The notes under the pieces were generated by a model. It was not told where the DNA came from, did not search any database, and was given only the letters and a program-made list of their open reading frames with translations. A DNA stretch of 64,000 bases from Pseudomonas sp. BSw22131 (lineage in GTDB: Bacteria > Pseudomonadota > Gammaproteobacteria > Pseudomonadales > Pseudomonadaceae). Location of the stretch: contig NZ_CP113949.1 in the NCBI RefSeq assembly GCF_026810445.1, positions 5,507,501-5,571,500 on the forward strand, given 5' to 3'. Numbering within the stretch: the stretch's first letter is position 1; the number at the start of each line of letters is the position of its first letter. Shown piece by piece: positions 17,170-26,233 of this stretch. The position numbers and the translations under genes were made by a program.

Positions 17170-18036
17170 TCAGCGCTGCATGCCCCAGCGTTTCACGGTC
17201 AGGCGCTCAATGTTGGCGAACAGCAGATTTTCCACCAGCAGCCCGATCAGGATCACGGCCACCAGCCCTGCGAAGACCTTGTCGGTGTAGAGCTCGTTTC
17301 GGTTCTGGTAGATGTACCAGCCGAGGCCGCCTTTGCCGGACGAGGCGCCAAACACCAGTTCGGCAGCGATGAGGGTGCGCCAGGCAAACGCCCAGCCTAT
17401 TTTCAGCCCCGCCAGAATCGACGGCAGCGCAGCAGGGATGAGGATGTACCAGACGAAACGAAGGCCTTTGAGACCATAGTTGCGACCCGCCATGCGCTGG
17501 GTTTCCGAGACGCCGAGAAAACCCGCGTACGTGTTCAGTGCCAGCGCCCACAGCACCGAGTGAACCAGCACAAACACCAGGCTGTTCTCGCCAAGCCCGA
17601 ACCACAGCAGGGACAACGGCAGCAGCGCGATGGCGGGCAGCGGGTTGAACATCGCGGTCAGCGTACCGAGCAGGTCACGGCCCAGTTGGGTGGAGACAGC
17701 GAGCGTGGTCAACGCGAACGCCAGAACAATGCCGATCAGGTAGCCCTTGATCAGCACTTTCAGGGATATCCAGACTTTTTCCAGCAGCTCACCGCTGGCA
17801 ATGCCGTCGACGAATGCGTGCGCCGTTTGCAGGAAACTGGGCAGCAACAGGTCATTGCCCTGAATACGCGCAGCGATTTCCCAGACCACCGCCAGGGCGA
17901 TGAGGATCACACTTTTGCGCACCCAGCTCTGTTGCCAGATGCGTTGCGCGAGGGGAATGTCGCGGACCAGGTCTTCCTGAGTGAAAGGCTCCAGCGCGAC
18001 TTCGTACTCTTCACGAATGGGGGGAGAAAGGCTCAT
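17170..18036 (-). CDS. Sulfonate-type ABC transporter permease
   Basis: A 288-residue inner-membrane permease of the TauC/SsuC family. I use the ATG at 18036 (MSLSPPIREEYEV); the frame is open to 18153 but that part reads through REP DNA. It has about six hydrophobic helices and the EAA docking loop near GRNYGLKGLRFVWYILIPAALPSILAGLK. The ATPase partner is encoded upstream, separated by 219 bases of REP repeats, so coupling with it is loose. Confidence 0.85.
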   Translation of the reverse strand: MSLSPPIREEYEVALEPFTQEDLVRDIPLAQRIWQQSWVRKSVILIALAVVWEIAARIQGNDLLLPSFLQTAHAFVDGIASGELLEKVWISLKVLIKGYLIGIVLAFALTTLAVSTQLGRDLLGTLTAMFNPLPAIALLPLSLLWFGLGENSLVFVLVHSVLWALALNTYAGFLGVSETQRMAGRNYGLKGLRFVWYILIPAALPSILAGLKIGWAFAWRTLIAAELVFGASSGKGGLGWYIYQNRNELYTDKVFAGLVAVILIGLLVENLLFANIERLTVKRWGMQR

Positions 18037-18069
18037 GGGTTTAATCTCTGAATAAGGCGACGCAGCGCT

Positions 18070-18242
18070 CTGTAGAAGCCAATGTGTTGGCGAGGCGTCG
18101 TCCGGGTTGAAACAGAATCGCCCCACGCGAATGAATTCGCGTCTACAGGCCATGCGCCGATTCTGTAGGAGCCAACTTGTTGGCGAGAGGCCTGATGCGG
18201 AGTGTCAGGTCCAACGGCTCGCGAACACGTTCGCTCCTACAG
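18070..18242. repeat. Two REP-type inverted repeats between ABC genes
   Basis: Unit one runs from ctgtagaagccaatgtgttg to gcgtctacag (18070-18148); unit two runs from ctgtaggagccaacttgttg to gttcgctcctacag (18163-18242). Their location inside a transporter operon could lower expression of the downstream permease and binding protein relative to the ATPase. Confidence 0.7.
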
Positions 18243-18255
18243 GGGTGGCGTGAAT

Positions 18256-19137
18256 TTAGTAAGCGATCCGAATGTCCTGGAAGCGTATGTCCCGCTCAAT
18301 CACAGGCTCGTCGCCCTCATCGAACAGCAGCCGATGAATGCGTTGCGCAGAGGCCTGGAAATCCAGGCCTCCGAGGCTCTTGAGGTCGTACTGGTGACTG
18401 TTGATCTCGGCGCGTACACGACCCGGATGCGGAGACAGCAGCAAAATCCGGTTGCCGACCACCAACGCCTCTTCAATGGAGTGCGTGACGAACAGCAGCG
18501 TAAAGCGCACCTCTTCCCACAGCTCCAGCAGCTCTTCCTGCATCTTGCGACGGGTCAGCGCATCGAGCGCGGCGAAGGGTTCGTCCATCAGCAGGATTTT
18601 CGGCTGCATGGCCAGCGCGCGTGCAATCGCCACGCGGGCTTTCATGCCGCCCGACAGCGTGTGTGGATAGGCATCGGCGAAGGCGCTGAGGCCTACTTTT
18701 TCCAAGTAATACCGTGCCCGTTCCTCCGCTTCGCGACGCTTCAAGGTGCGCGAGGCCAGCAGCGGAAACATGACGTTCTGGATCACGGTTTTCCAGGGAG
18801 GCAACTGGTCGAACTCCTGAAACACCACGATGCGATCAGGGCCGGGATCCTTGACCTGCTGACCCGCCAGACGAATCGTGCCCTCGCTCGGCGCAATAAA
18901 GCCGGCAACGGCCTTGAGCAGGGTCGATTTTCCACAGCCCGAAGGGCCAAGCAGCACGAAGCGATCGGCGGGATCGACCTCGAAACTGACTTGATGGGTT
19001 GCTCGCACTACGCGTTCGGGCGTGCGGTATGCAAGGCTGACGCCTTGCACCTGCAACAGCGGTTCAGCATGAGGCTGATCGAGCGCGTGGGCAGTGGAGC
19101 CATTGCTAGCCGTGTGGCTTTGCAGAACAGCGTTCAT
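18256..19137 (-). CDS. Sulfonate-type ABC transporter ATPase
   Basis: A 293-residue ATPase of the TauB/SsuB type. Walker A is GPSGCGKS, the signature is LSGGMKARVAIARAL, Walker B is ILLMDEPFAALDALTR and the switch histidine is in LFVTHSIEEAL. About 25 residues precede the core. It begins 14 bases after the end of the TauD-like gene, so the dioxygenase and ATPase are cotranscribed, followed by the permease and binding protein on the same strand. Confidence 0.88.
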   Translation of the reverse strand: MNAVLQSHTASNGSTAHALDQPHAEPLLQVQGVSLAYRTPERVVRATHQVSFEVDPADRFVLLGPSGCGKSTLLKAVAGFIAPSEGTIRLAGQQVKDPGPDRIVVFQEFDQLPPWKTVIQNVMFPLLASRTLKRREAEERARYYLEKVGLSAFADAYPHTLSGGMKARVAIARALAMQPKILLMDEPFAALDALTRRKMQEELLELWEEVRFTLLFVTHSIEEALVVGNRILLLSPHPGRVRAEINSHQYDLKSLGGLDFQASAQRIHRLLFDEGDEPVIERDIRFQDIRIAY

Positions 19138-19151
19138 GGAACCCTCCTGAA

Positions 19152-20048
19152 TCAGAACGGCGCGTCACCTTGAATGGTGGTGCGGTGCAGTCGGCGACGC
19201 AGATGGTCGGGCGTGCCGCCAGCAAGGTGAATCAGGGAGCGGTTGTCCCAGAAGACCATGTCGTTTTCTTGCCATTTGTGGCGGTAAACGCCCTCAGGCT
19301 GAACGCTGTGGGCGTACAGCTCGTTGAGAATCTGCTGACTTTCGTCCTCCGGCAGGCCCACGATATGCGTGGTAAAACCTTCGCTGACGAACAGCGCCTT
19401 GCGTCCGTTCTCAGGGTGCGTGCGCACGATCGGATGGCTGACCACAACGACTTGGGCCAACTGTTCGGCGTTCAAAGTCGGGCGCCAGTTTTGCGCGTTA
19501 TGGCCATCACGGTAGCGGGACGTGTAGCTGTGTACCGCCTGACGACCGTCCACCGCTTTGCGCAGGTGCTTGGGCAGGGTTTCCCACGCCAGATGCATGT
19601 CGGCAAACAGCGTATCGCCGCCCTCATTCGGCAGCTCTTGCGCGTAAAGCATCGACCCCAGGCTTGGCAGCTCTTTGTATGAAAGATCCGAATGCCAGTA
19701 TTTGCCTGCATCGCCAAGCCCTGTCGGCTGACCGTCTTCGACGATATTCGAGACGATAAGAATTTCCGGATGATTGGCGAGCAAAAACTGCTTGAGGACG
19801 TGGATCTGCAGCACGCCGAAACGGCGACTGAAATCGATCTGCTGTTGAGGTGTGATGTGCTGATCACGGAAAACCACCACGTGGTGATCCAGATGGGCTT
19901 TATGAATGCGGGCAAAATCTGCGTCGTTCAGCGGCCGGGACAGGTCCAGACCGACGATCTCCGCGCCCACCTTTTCGGCGAATGGACGCACGTCGAATAG
20001 CTGACCGGGCGCTTGCACGGACGTTGAAGCGTGGGAGGCTGCTGGCAT
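19152..20048 (-). CDS. TauD/TfdA-family 2-oxoglutarate dioxygenase
   Basis: A 298-residue Fe(II)/2-oxoglutarate-dependent enzyme. Iron ligands are seen as H119 and D121 (KYWHSDLSYKE) and H274 (SLIHLAGG), with the oxoglutarate-binding arginines in the C-terminal RRRLHRTTIQG. Such enzymes hydroxylate the carbon next to sulfur and release sulfite or sulfate from taurine, alkylsulfonates or alkyl sulfates. The absence of a match I can vouch for to TauD itself leaves the substrate open; AtsK-like alkylsulfatase activity is an alternative. It is the first gene of the transporter operon. Confidence 0.85.
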   Translation of the reverse strand: MPAASHASTSVQAPGQLFDVRPFAEKVGAEIVGLDLSRPLNDADFARIHKAHLDHHVVVFRDQHITPQQQIDFSRRFGVLQIHVLKQFLLANHPEILIVSNIVEDGQPTGLGDAGKYWHSDLSYKELPSLGSMLYAQELPNEGGDTLFADMHLAWETLPKHLRKAVDGRQAVHSYTSRYRDGHNAQNWRPTLNAEQLAQVVVVSHPIVRTHPENGRKALFVSEGFTTHIVGLPEDESQQILNELYAHSVQPEGVYRHKWQENDMVFWDNRSLIHLAGGTPDHLRRRLHRTTIQGDAPF

Positions 20049-20127
20049 GAGAACTCCGACTCCAGAAAAGGCATGTGGCTAAGGATGGAGAACTCTAAAG
20101 CTATAAGAATCGAAATTTAAATACCGT

Positions 20128-20149
20128 TAGGGCATATGCATATGCCCTA
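20128..20149. promoter_or_regulatory. 22-base perfect palindrome upstream of the dioxygenase operon
   Basis: The core AGGGCATATGCATATGCCCT reads the same on both strands and is flanked by a further matching T/A pair. It lies 80 bases upstream of the TauD-like start, next to AT-rich promoter-like DNA, so it may be an operator; it could also act as the end of converging transcription. Confidence 0.45.
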
Positions 20150-20176
20150 CCGCCCAATCTAACCGGGCCCGAGACA

Positions 20177-20210
20177 GGCGCCTTGCCGAATTGATGCACG
20201 GCAAGACGCC
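20177..20210 (-). terminator. Hairpin after the Rhs A tip gene
   Basis: ggcgccttgccg and cggcaagacgcc form a strong stem with one mismatch, just beyond the stop of the Rhs gene at 20217 on the minus strand. No clear T run follows, so it may be a stability hairpin rather than an intrinsic terminator. Confidence 0.45.
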
Positions 20211-20216
20211 CCTTGA

Positions 20217-21377
20217 TTACGCCAGCAGTGGCCGACGTATGGCCTCCTGTTGTTGAGCGTCATCATCGGAAAGCATGTGCCGAACGGACTGACAGCCTCC
20301 CATCAGGCCTTGCTGGTTTTCGGCAGGTTGCGCTGCCGCAATGTCCTGCTTGCCGCCAAACACGTAGCCAATTGCAGCTTGCGTGTAAGCCAGGGCTTCG
20401 TCGCGCTTGTCGTAGACTTTCCATGCCATCTTGGCGTAGAACAGCATTTCTCTGGCCCCATCGATCTGCTCCATGGCCTGCACGTTGTTTCTTATGTCAG
20501 GGATAGCGCGCGACACACGCCTGGCCCGCGCCTGTATCCGCACAGCACCTTGCCTGGCGAGTACCGTGCGGGTCACCGCGGATTCCAAAAGCTCGCGCGC
20601 CGCTCGTTTGCCTACGAAGTTCACTCCGGCCAATCCGATACTGATGTAGCCCAGCACAGCGCCTACATCAGAGTCTGGCGCAAGCTCCTCAACGACGGTG
20701 CCAGCTATCCCGAGCACATCGCTGGCTATCGCAGCCACTCCCAACGAGACACTGATGTACATCGCGGGGCCGGTCAGCGGTGTCGCCAGCCCCAGCGTTG
20801 CGATGCTCAACAGCAGAGACGCGGCCGTCAGGGTGATAGCCATCGCGGCTTGCCAGGAGAAATGCCCAGTAGGGTCGATCAGATTGATCGGATCACCCAG
20901 ACAGTAGGCGTAGGCATTGATTCCGCCTGCGCCAAACGGGCTCATGCTGTCGGGCGAATGAAAACGCATCAACGCAGGGTCATACGCCCTGTAGCCATTG
21001 CCCAGCAGGTAGCAACCCGTTACAGGGTCAGGCAGTTCGCCGTTGAACCCCAGCAGACTCTGCACTCCCCCTTCTGTCTCACCGTATGGCGTGTATTGCT
21101 GCGTCCGGGGCGCGGCGGCGGCGTCCCGGAAAATGCGCACACTCGACTGCTGATCGGTTGCGTACAAAACCGCGCTCGACTGTTCACCCACCTGCGATAA
21201 CACCCCGAAGAGCTGGCGATCAAGGCGCACGATACTGTCGTGCCGCCCTTCCTGCTGCTGAGCGACGACGCTGTTGTTACGATAAAAACGGGTGATGTCC
21301 GCCGACACAGTGCTGCGGCCAACCAGACGGTCGAGGGCGTCATAACGGTAGACCACGGCGTTGGAGAGTCCCGTCAT
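20217..21377 (-). CDS. Rhs core plus C-terminal tip protein (Rhs A, second half)
   Basis: A 386-residue protein. It opens with a YD-repeat piece (YRYDALDRLVG), then carries the Rhs-associated core (SLLGFNGE, DPVTGCYLLGNGYRAYDPALMRFHSPD, AYAYCLGDPINLIDPTGHF). After residue 170 there is a hydrophobic segment of about 45 residues and a motif (IAGTVVEELAPDSDVGAVLG) shared with the other Rhs tip protein at 27233; the final 110 residues are unlike it. No known toxin motif is recognised. The ATG overlaps the stop of the large Rhs gene by 4 bases (ATGA), so translation is coupled. No immunity-like gene follows. Confidence 0.8.
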   Translation of the reverse strand: MTGLSNAVVYRYDALDRLVGRSTVSADITRFYRNNSVVAQQQEGRHDSIVRLDRQLFGVLSQVGEQSSAVLYATDQQSSVRIFRDAAAAPRTQQYTPYGETEGGVQSLLGFNGELPDPVTGCYLLGNGYRAYDPALMRFHSPDSMSPFGAGGINAYAYCLGDPINLIDPTGHFSWQAAMAITLTAASLLLSIATLGLATPLTGPAMYISVSLGVAAIASDVLGIAGTVVEELAPDSDVGAVLGYISIGLAGVNFVGKRAARELLESAVTRTVLARQGAVRIQARARRVSRAIPDIRNNVQAMEQIDGAREMLFYAKMAWKVYDKRDEALAYTQAAIGYVFGGKQDIAAAQPAENQQGLMGGCQSVRHMLSDDDAQQQEAIRRPLLA

Positions 21378-24300
21378 GGCTGCTTCTCCGTGACAGCTGT
21401 CAGACGGCCCAGCGCGTCATAAATCAGGCCACGACTGGCCTGGTCATTGAGCTGGTTACCATCTGCGTCGTAGTCGAACGTCGTGTTCTGATGCGTGTAA
21501 TCGCGATGACTGTGCGTCAGCGCACTGAGCTGGGTTTTGTCCGGCCTGTCATAGCGGTAGGACGTAATGTTTTCCCCGCCATCGAACACCGTCGTCACGC
21601 GAGTGATGTTGTCCATGGCATCGAACTCATACACCTGACTGCGTATCGATTTACCGATGCTATCCTTCGGCAGCGCCGCGCCCGAGCATTGGTATTGCGA
21701 CAGCCTGCCGCGAACATCGTAGTCATAGCGTTCGTCCAGCAAGGTTTGCCCGGCCCGGTTCAGCGTGCGTTGTTGCAGCCTGTCGCACGGATCAAAGTGC
21801 TGCACCAGTTCATCTTCCGGACCATCGTCCACGGCAAGCAGCCTGCGTACTTCGCGATCAAAATCATCGTACTCAAGCGCAGTCGCCATCTGTACGCCGG
21901 TTGTGGCGTTCCGTACGACGGACCGAGACAGCCGTCCTTGAGCGTCATAGGTAAGACGCGCATCGACACCGCCCTGCTCGACTGATGCCGCACGGCCGTG
22001 CTCATCGTATCGGGTGCGCTGGGACACACCTGCGGGGTCGACATACTCGACGCACTCCCCACGCATTGAAAAGCCGTGCGTTGCATGCCGCTCTACGGCG
22101 TCATTGACCGTGTCGTCCTGTTTCAATCTGCCCGACGGCGAGTACTGCTTTTGCAGCAGCCGGGAAGGCGCCGCCGCTTGAATGAGGCCCGCATGGCCTG
22201 CGTCATACCGGTAAGCGCAGTTCAGTTGCGGGTGACCGTCGACCTCGCGGCTGAGCGGCTGACTATTCAGCGAAAGATCATATTGCCAGCGCGTGACCAG
22301 CCCACTTGCCTTGGTGTGAGTAGTCGGCTGCGTTTGAGCGCCGTCGTAAGTGAACCGCTCGCGGCGGCCGCCAACTGTGACCTCGGTGATTCGCATCAGG
22401 CCATCGTAGGAGCGTTCGCCGGCCAGGTAGTCATTGACCCATATCTGCGTGGGCATGTCCTGCAGACTGTGCGCGGCGTAGGTTTTACGAATCAATGTCT
22501 GGTCAGGCAGCAAAACGCTCACCACCCGATTGGCAAAGTCATAGGTGTAACGGGTCTGGTTGCCCTGCGGGTCGATCATTTCAACGCAACGCCCCAAGCC
22601 GTCATACCGATTGCTTCGGGTACTGACAACCGCCCCTTTTTGATCATGGCGAGCGATGCCATCGTCTTTGCCAAACAGATTTTTGTTAGCGACGGTTTTG
22701 CCTGCGCCGTCCTTTCCCGTTGTATGAACGAGGGAAATTGGATCAGTGCGATCAAGCATCCTCACGCCGTCGGGGCCCAGGGTCGCGCACTGATTGCCCC
22801 AGTCGTCATATTCATAAGCAGTCACCAACGCACGGGGCTGGTCTTGGGTCCAGTCGGTGTGTTCCTCGCGAACCAGCTGCCCCAAGTCGTTATAAGTGGC
22901 GGCGTAGAGCTTGCGCAGCGGCTTGCCAGGGTGGTCGAGGTCCTGCGCTTCGATTGCCACTTTGCGTCCCAGACCGTCGATGGTCGTTGTCACTTCACGC
23001 CCGATGGAGTCAGTCGTGACCGTCTTCTGGGCAACCATTTCCGACACCGGCAAGTGGTAGCCGTGGGTGATGGAGCACTGATTGCTCGTGCCGCCTGCAA
23101 CGCTTTCGGCCAGCTTTCGTCCCAGACGGTCGTACATGATGTCGACGGCAGTGCCGCAGCGGTCTTCCATCCGCGTCTGCCCGCCGAAGCAGAATTCCTG
23201 ACGCTGCGACTGTTGGCTCTGGACGCCCATCGAGGAGAACGTCGTGCGGGTTTCCAGTTGACCGTCGATCACCTGATAGCGGTACTCATAGCGGCAATCG
23301 ACACCGTTGACGGTTTCCAGCGTCTGGCTTAAACGCCCAAAAAAGCGACTCCCTGCCTCGCTGACGTACTGGTGAGTAATGGCTTTGAACGGTGTACTTG
23401 CGCCGTCAACGGTCGAGACACAATGTTTTTGCTGGTGCAAAGCAATGTAGCGGGGACGCGCTGGCGTGGCCGATGGCAGATCCACGTACTGATAAAGAGT
23501 GACCAAAGACTCAGCGCTCACATCCGCCGATGAGCCGGCGGGTATCACCGTTTTGCTTTTGATCCAGCGCACGCTGCCGAACGGATCGGCGGGGCACCCG
23601 GCTGCACCTTCAGGCGGGTAGTAGTCCATCAGTTCAACCACACCGGTCGGCAGAACCTGCTTCAGCAGATTGCCCTGTTCATCGAACTCCGTAAGCGTTT
23701 CCTCGACGCGGGAGTTAGCGGGATCGCTGATGAGCGAGTACTCGGTGGATGTGCGCCAAGGCAGCTGAAAGTTCCCGGGCTGCAGGTGATAGCCCAGACC
23801 GGCCTTGTCGTTGTACTGGATGCGCTTGCTGATCAGGTGCCCGTTCTGATTGGTGATTTCGCTGACAAGCAAGTGGAAGCGGTTATACGTTCGGGTGATC
23901 TGTTTCACCGGTCGGCGGCGGCTGCCATAGCCGGTGACCAATACTTCCACGCTGCTGTACTCGAACTCGCCGAGCGCCAGATACAAATTGTCTTCGCCGC
24001 TTTTCCAGCGAATATTCGAGCCGTAACCCAAGTAGTTTTTCAGCGAGTAATTGAAGGTGCGAACAATGGGCGGCTGGCCTGCACCCGGAAACACGCTATG
24101 ACTCATAACTGCCGGCAGCGCTCGCAACGGTGCACCCTCGGGGAGTTGCAATACGTCAGCGCCGTAGGTCACGCGCTCGACGCCGCCGGTGGGCAATCGC
24201 AGTTCAGACATCAACAACAGTGTGTTGAGTCGGGTGTAGGTGAACGCCCACTGAATGGCGGTTTGAGTCCCGGCGTTGAGGGCGATGGAACTCAACTCGC

Positions 24301-24928
24301 TGTTGCGCAGGCGTAACTGAAAACGCAGCGCGTTCTGAGGCTGATCGGGCCACGCAGTGATCGCAGGCGATGAACCTTCGTTGAGCTCGACAAGCAGCAC
24401 CCGCTGATGCTCGTCCCAGATCTCATGCAGGCACTGCTTACCCCGGTGAACCGTGTACTCCAGACGAATCATCCGGCCCTGCGGCGAGTAGATTTTCGTT
24501 ACAAGCCACTCAGGCCAGTTTTCCCCTGGGTTGGTCAGAATTTCCATCTGCCCGGATTTGTGTTCGATCACCAGTTCGTCGCCGTTGCGACGCGTCTTGA
24601 TAGACCGGACTTTTTGATCGAGCACCTGAAAGCTGTCAGCGGTCATGAGCGCCTCATAAGAGGCGCCCGACACCAGATTCAGGCGTCGGGTTGAAGGCGA
24701 ATAGCGTGAACACGGAATCGACCATCCAATACCGAAGCCCATGTCCACACCCTGTAGCGGGCTGAACACCAGCGCCACAGGGCAAGAAGGCCCCGTCAAC
24801 GCATTGGCCATTAATGAACACAGTGAAATGTTGCTGCTGAATGTACCGGTTCGTGGATCGACACCGGACTTGAAGAAGTTTGGAAAGTTATGAGCGTGCG
24901 AGGGCGCATCGAGAATAGCGGAAGTCAT
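21374..24928 (-). CDS. Large Rhs/YD-repeat protein (Rhs A, first half)
   Basis: A 1184-residue protein rich in YD repeats (for example RYTYDFANRVVSVL, YDVRGRLSQYQC, LTYDAQGRLSRS), which in relatives build a beta-cocoon shell. The N-terminus NFPNFFKSGVDPRTGTFSSN is typical of TccC/Rhs-type proteins of Pseudomonas. It lacks the Rhs-associated core, which is supplied by the next gene at 20217-21377; in most relatives the two are one polypeptide. No signal peptide or PAAR domain is present. The protein resembles its counterpart at 28402 throughout. It follows a hypothetical gene by 53 bases. Confidence 0.85.
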   Translation of the reverse strand: MTSAILDAPSHAHNFPNFFKSGVDPRTGTFSSNISLCSLMANALTGPSCPVALVFSPLQGVDMGFGIGWSIPCSRYSPSTRRLNLVSGASYEALMTADSFQVLDQKVRSIKTRRNGDELVIEHKSGQMEILTNPGENWPEWLVTKIYSPQGRMIRLEYTVHRGKQCLHEIWDEHQRVLLVELNEGSSPAITAWPDQPQNALRFQLRLRNSELSSIALNAGTQTAIQWAFTYTRLNTLLLMSELRLPTGGVERVTYGADVLQLPEGAPLRALPAVMSHSVFPGAGQPPIVRTFNYSLKNYLGYGSNIRWKSGEDNLYLALGEFEYSSVEVLVTGYGSRRRPVKQITRTYNRFHLLVSEITNQNGHLISKRIQYNDKAGLGYHLQPGNFQLPWRTSTEYSLISDPANSRVEETLTEFDEQGNLLKQVLPTGVVELMDYYPPEGAAGCPADPFGSVRWIKSKTVIPAGSSADVSAESLVTLYQYVDLPSATPARPRYIALHQQKHCVSTVDGASTPFKAITHQYVSEAGSRFFGRLSQTLETVNGVDCRYEYRYQVIDGQLETRTTFSSMGVQSQQSQRQEFCFGGQTRMEDRCGTAVDIMYDRLGRKLAESVAGGTSNQCSITHGYHLPVSEMVAQKTVTTDSIGREVTTTIDGLGRKVAIEAQDLDHPGKPLRKLYAATYNDLGQLVREEHTDWTQDQPRALVTAYEYDDWGNQCATLGPDGVRMLDRTDPISLVHTTGKDGAGKTVANKNLFGKDDGIARHDQKGAVVSTRSNRYDGLGRCVEMIDPQGNQTRYTYDFANRVVSVLLPDQTLIRKTYAAHSLQDMPTQIWVNDYLAGERSYDGLMRITEVTVGGRRERFTYDGAQTQPTTHTKASGLVTRWQYDLSLNSQPLSREVDGHPQLNCAYRYDAGHAGLIQAAAPSRLLQKQYSPSGRLKQDDTVNDAVERHATHGFSMRGECVEYVDPAGVSQRTRYDEHGRAASVEQGGVDARLTYDAQGRLSRSVVRNATTGVQMATALEYDDFDREVRRLLAVDDGPEDELVQHFDPCDRLQQRTLNRAGQTLLDERYDYDVRGRLSQYQCSGAALPKDSIGKSIRSQVYEFDAMDNITRVTTVFDGGENITSYRYDRPDKTQLSALTHSHRDYTHQNTTFDYDADGNQLNDQASRGLIYDALGRLTAVTEKQP

Positions 24929-24981
24929 TGTAAATATTCCATGGCGTGACCTTTGGCGAAAACGCCAAAGGTATTTGCCTA

Positions 24982-25962
24982 TTAAGTGAGCTTCAAAGCT
25001 TGCTTGTCTTCGGTAAAGGAAACGCCAATATTATGGGCATTGCCGTAGTGATCGACCGTCTTGAAGAAGATAGGCTGGAGACTCGCGAAGTGGTCACCTA
25101 TTCGTTTAAGCGGTGTCTGCCATCCAAGCACCAATGGAATATCACCGGAGCGTTTGACGCTGGCAGGCACCCGAGGAAGATGGGCACGCTCGATGTAGGT
25201 GTGGAACTCATGTCCGCCCGACAATGAAGTACCCGCGTAAGTGCCCACTTGCTGAATATCTTTACCGAGATCAAGCATGCCCACTTGTCCAGGCACCGTA
25301 AAATCCGGAAGAAACTCGATACGCGCACCATTTTCAAACAGCGACAGCGTGTAGCAGATGAAATCAACTTCGTTGCCGCTGGCGTTAAGTTCCGTTCTGC
25401 GGTGGTCGTGTCGGAAGGTGTAGTGCGCCGGGCTGTATACCTTCGGCGGGATCGACAGAAGTCGGGCTACGCCGCCGGCCATGTCCCCGGAATGGAATAC
25501 GTCACCGCCTTGCTGAGTAATACGAAATCCCAGATGAAGTGGCTGAGCGGTCCGCGTATGCAAGTAAATCTTCACACGCCGCTCATGGGTGCTGGTGGCC
25601 GGTGTGGGTGATGGCGGGGCATCGCCCGTCGCAGAAAGCGGCAGGATTTCAGCATTGCGCCTGTAACCCCAACCCCAGCCTTTGTACTCGACCTCTGGGT
25701 CGTTTTTATAGCTGTAACTGTCTTGCACCTTTTGCAACGTTATTTCGATGTCTGTACCACGCGCATCGAACAACTCAAGACTTTGGAGCTCTTCATCGCT
25801 GATTGCTTCATCGTGGCCGTTTGCGTCTATCCCAAGAACCCGAACGAGCAGTTCGACCTGTTGCAATCCGTTTGCATACAGCAGATGGCTATTGGTTGCC
25901 TCGATGCTCATGAGCTTCAAATCGACCCACGTCGACTCACTCAAATCCTTTCGATCTTCCAT
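24982..25962 (-). CDS. Hypothetical protein encoded upstream of Rhs A
   Basis: A 326-residue soluble protein without signal peptide or membrane helix. I do not recognise a family. Visible features are an acidic N-terminal half with a W/Y-rich stretch (EYKGWGWGYRRN), a proline/threonine-rich linker near residue 120 and a beta-rich C-terminal half. It precedes the large Rhs gene on the same strand by 53 bases and is probably cotranscribed. It may be a chaperone, carrier or binding partner of the Rhs protein, but this rests on position alone. The second Rhs locus lacks an equivalent. Confidence 0.65.
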   Translation of the reverse strand: MEDRKDLSESTWVDLKLMSIEATNSHLLYANGLQQVELLVRVLGIDANGHDEAISDEELQSLELFDARGTDIEITLQKVQDSYSYKNDPEVEYKGWGWGYRRNAEILPLSATGDAPPSPTPATSTHERRVKIYLHTRTAQPLHLGFRITQQGGDVFHSGDMAGGVARLLSIPPKVYSPAHYTFRHDHRRTELNASGNEVDFICYTLSLFENGARIEFLPDFTVPGQVGMLDLGKDIQQVGTYAGTSLSGGHEFHTYIERAHLPRVPASVKRSGDIPLVLGWQTPLKRIGDHFASLQPIFFKTVDHYGNAHNIGVSFTEDKQALKLT

Positions 25963-26169
25963 GACATGTTTCCCTAATGCTTAGACAATTAATTACTCAT
26001 GGGGCACAACGCCCATGGCAGCAGTTTTCGCTAACTTCGTAGAGTTATCGACCGCCACTAATTAATCGTTTATCAGGAAAACATACAATGGCGTATCAAC
26101 TACGCTGAATGAAGGCAAACCTAGTTAGGCGCTGTAGGACTCAACGAACAGATCGTGTCAGGACGTTAA

Positions 26170-26207
26170 AAATAGAAAGTCCGGAGCACGTTATTGCGCC
26201 CCGGACT
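26170..26207 (-). terminator. Rho-independent terminator of the orphan MetQ gene
   Basis: On the minus strand AGTCCGG and CCGGACT form a 7-bp stem about 30 bases beyond the MetQ stop, followed by TTTCTATTTTT. This is a good intrinsic terminator. Confidence 0.8.
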
Positions 26208-26233
26208 CTTGTTGCTACCGCTACTTCAAACCA

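Noticed and set aside
18036..18153. N-terminal extension of the sulfonate permease
   Set aside because: The extra part is read from a REP repeat; MSLSPP at 18036 fits the family start.
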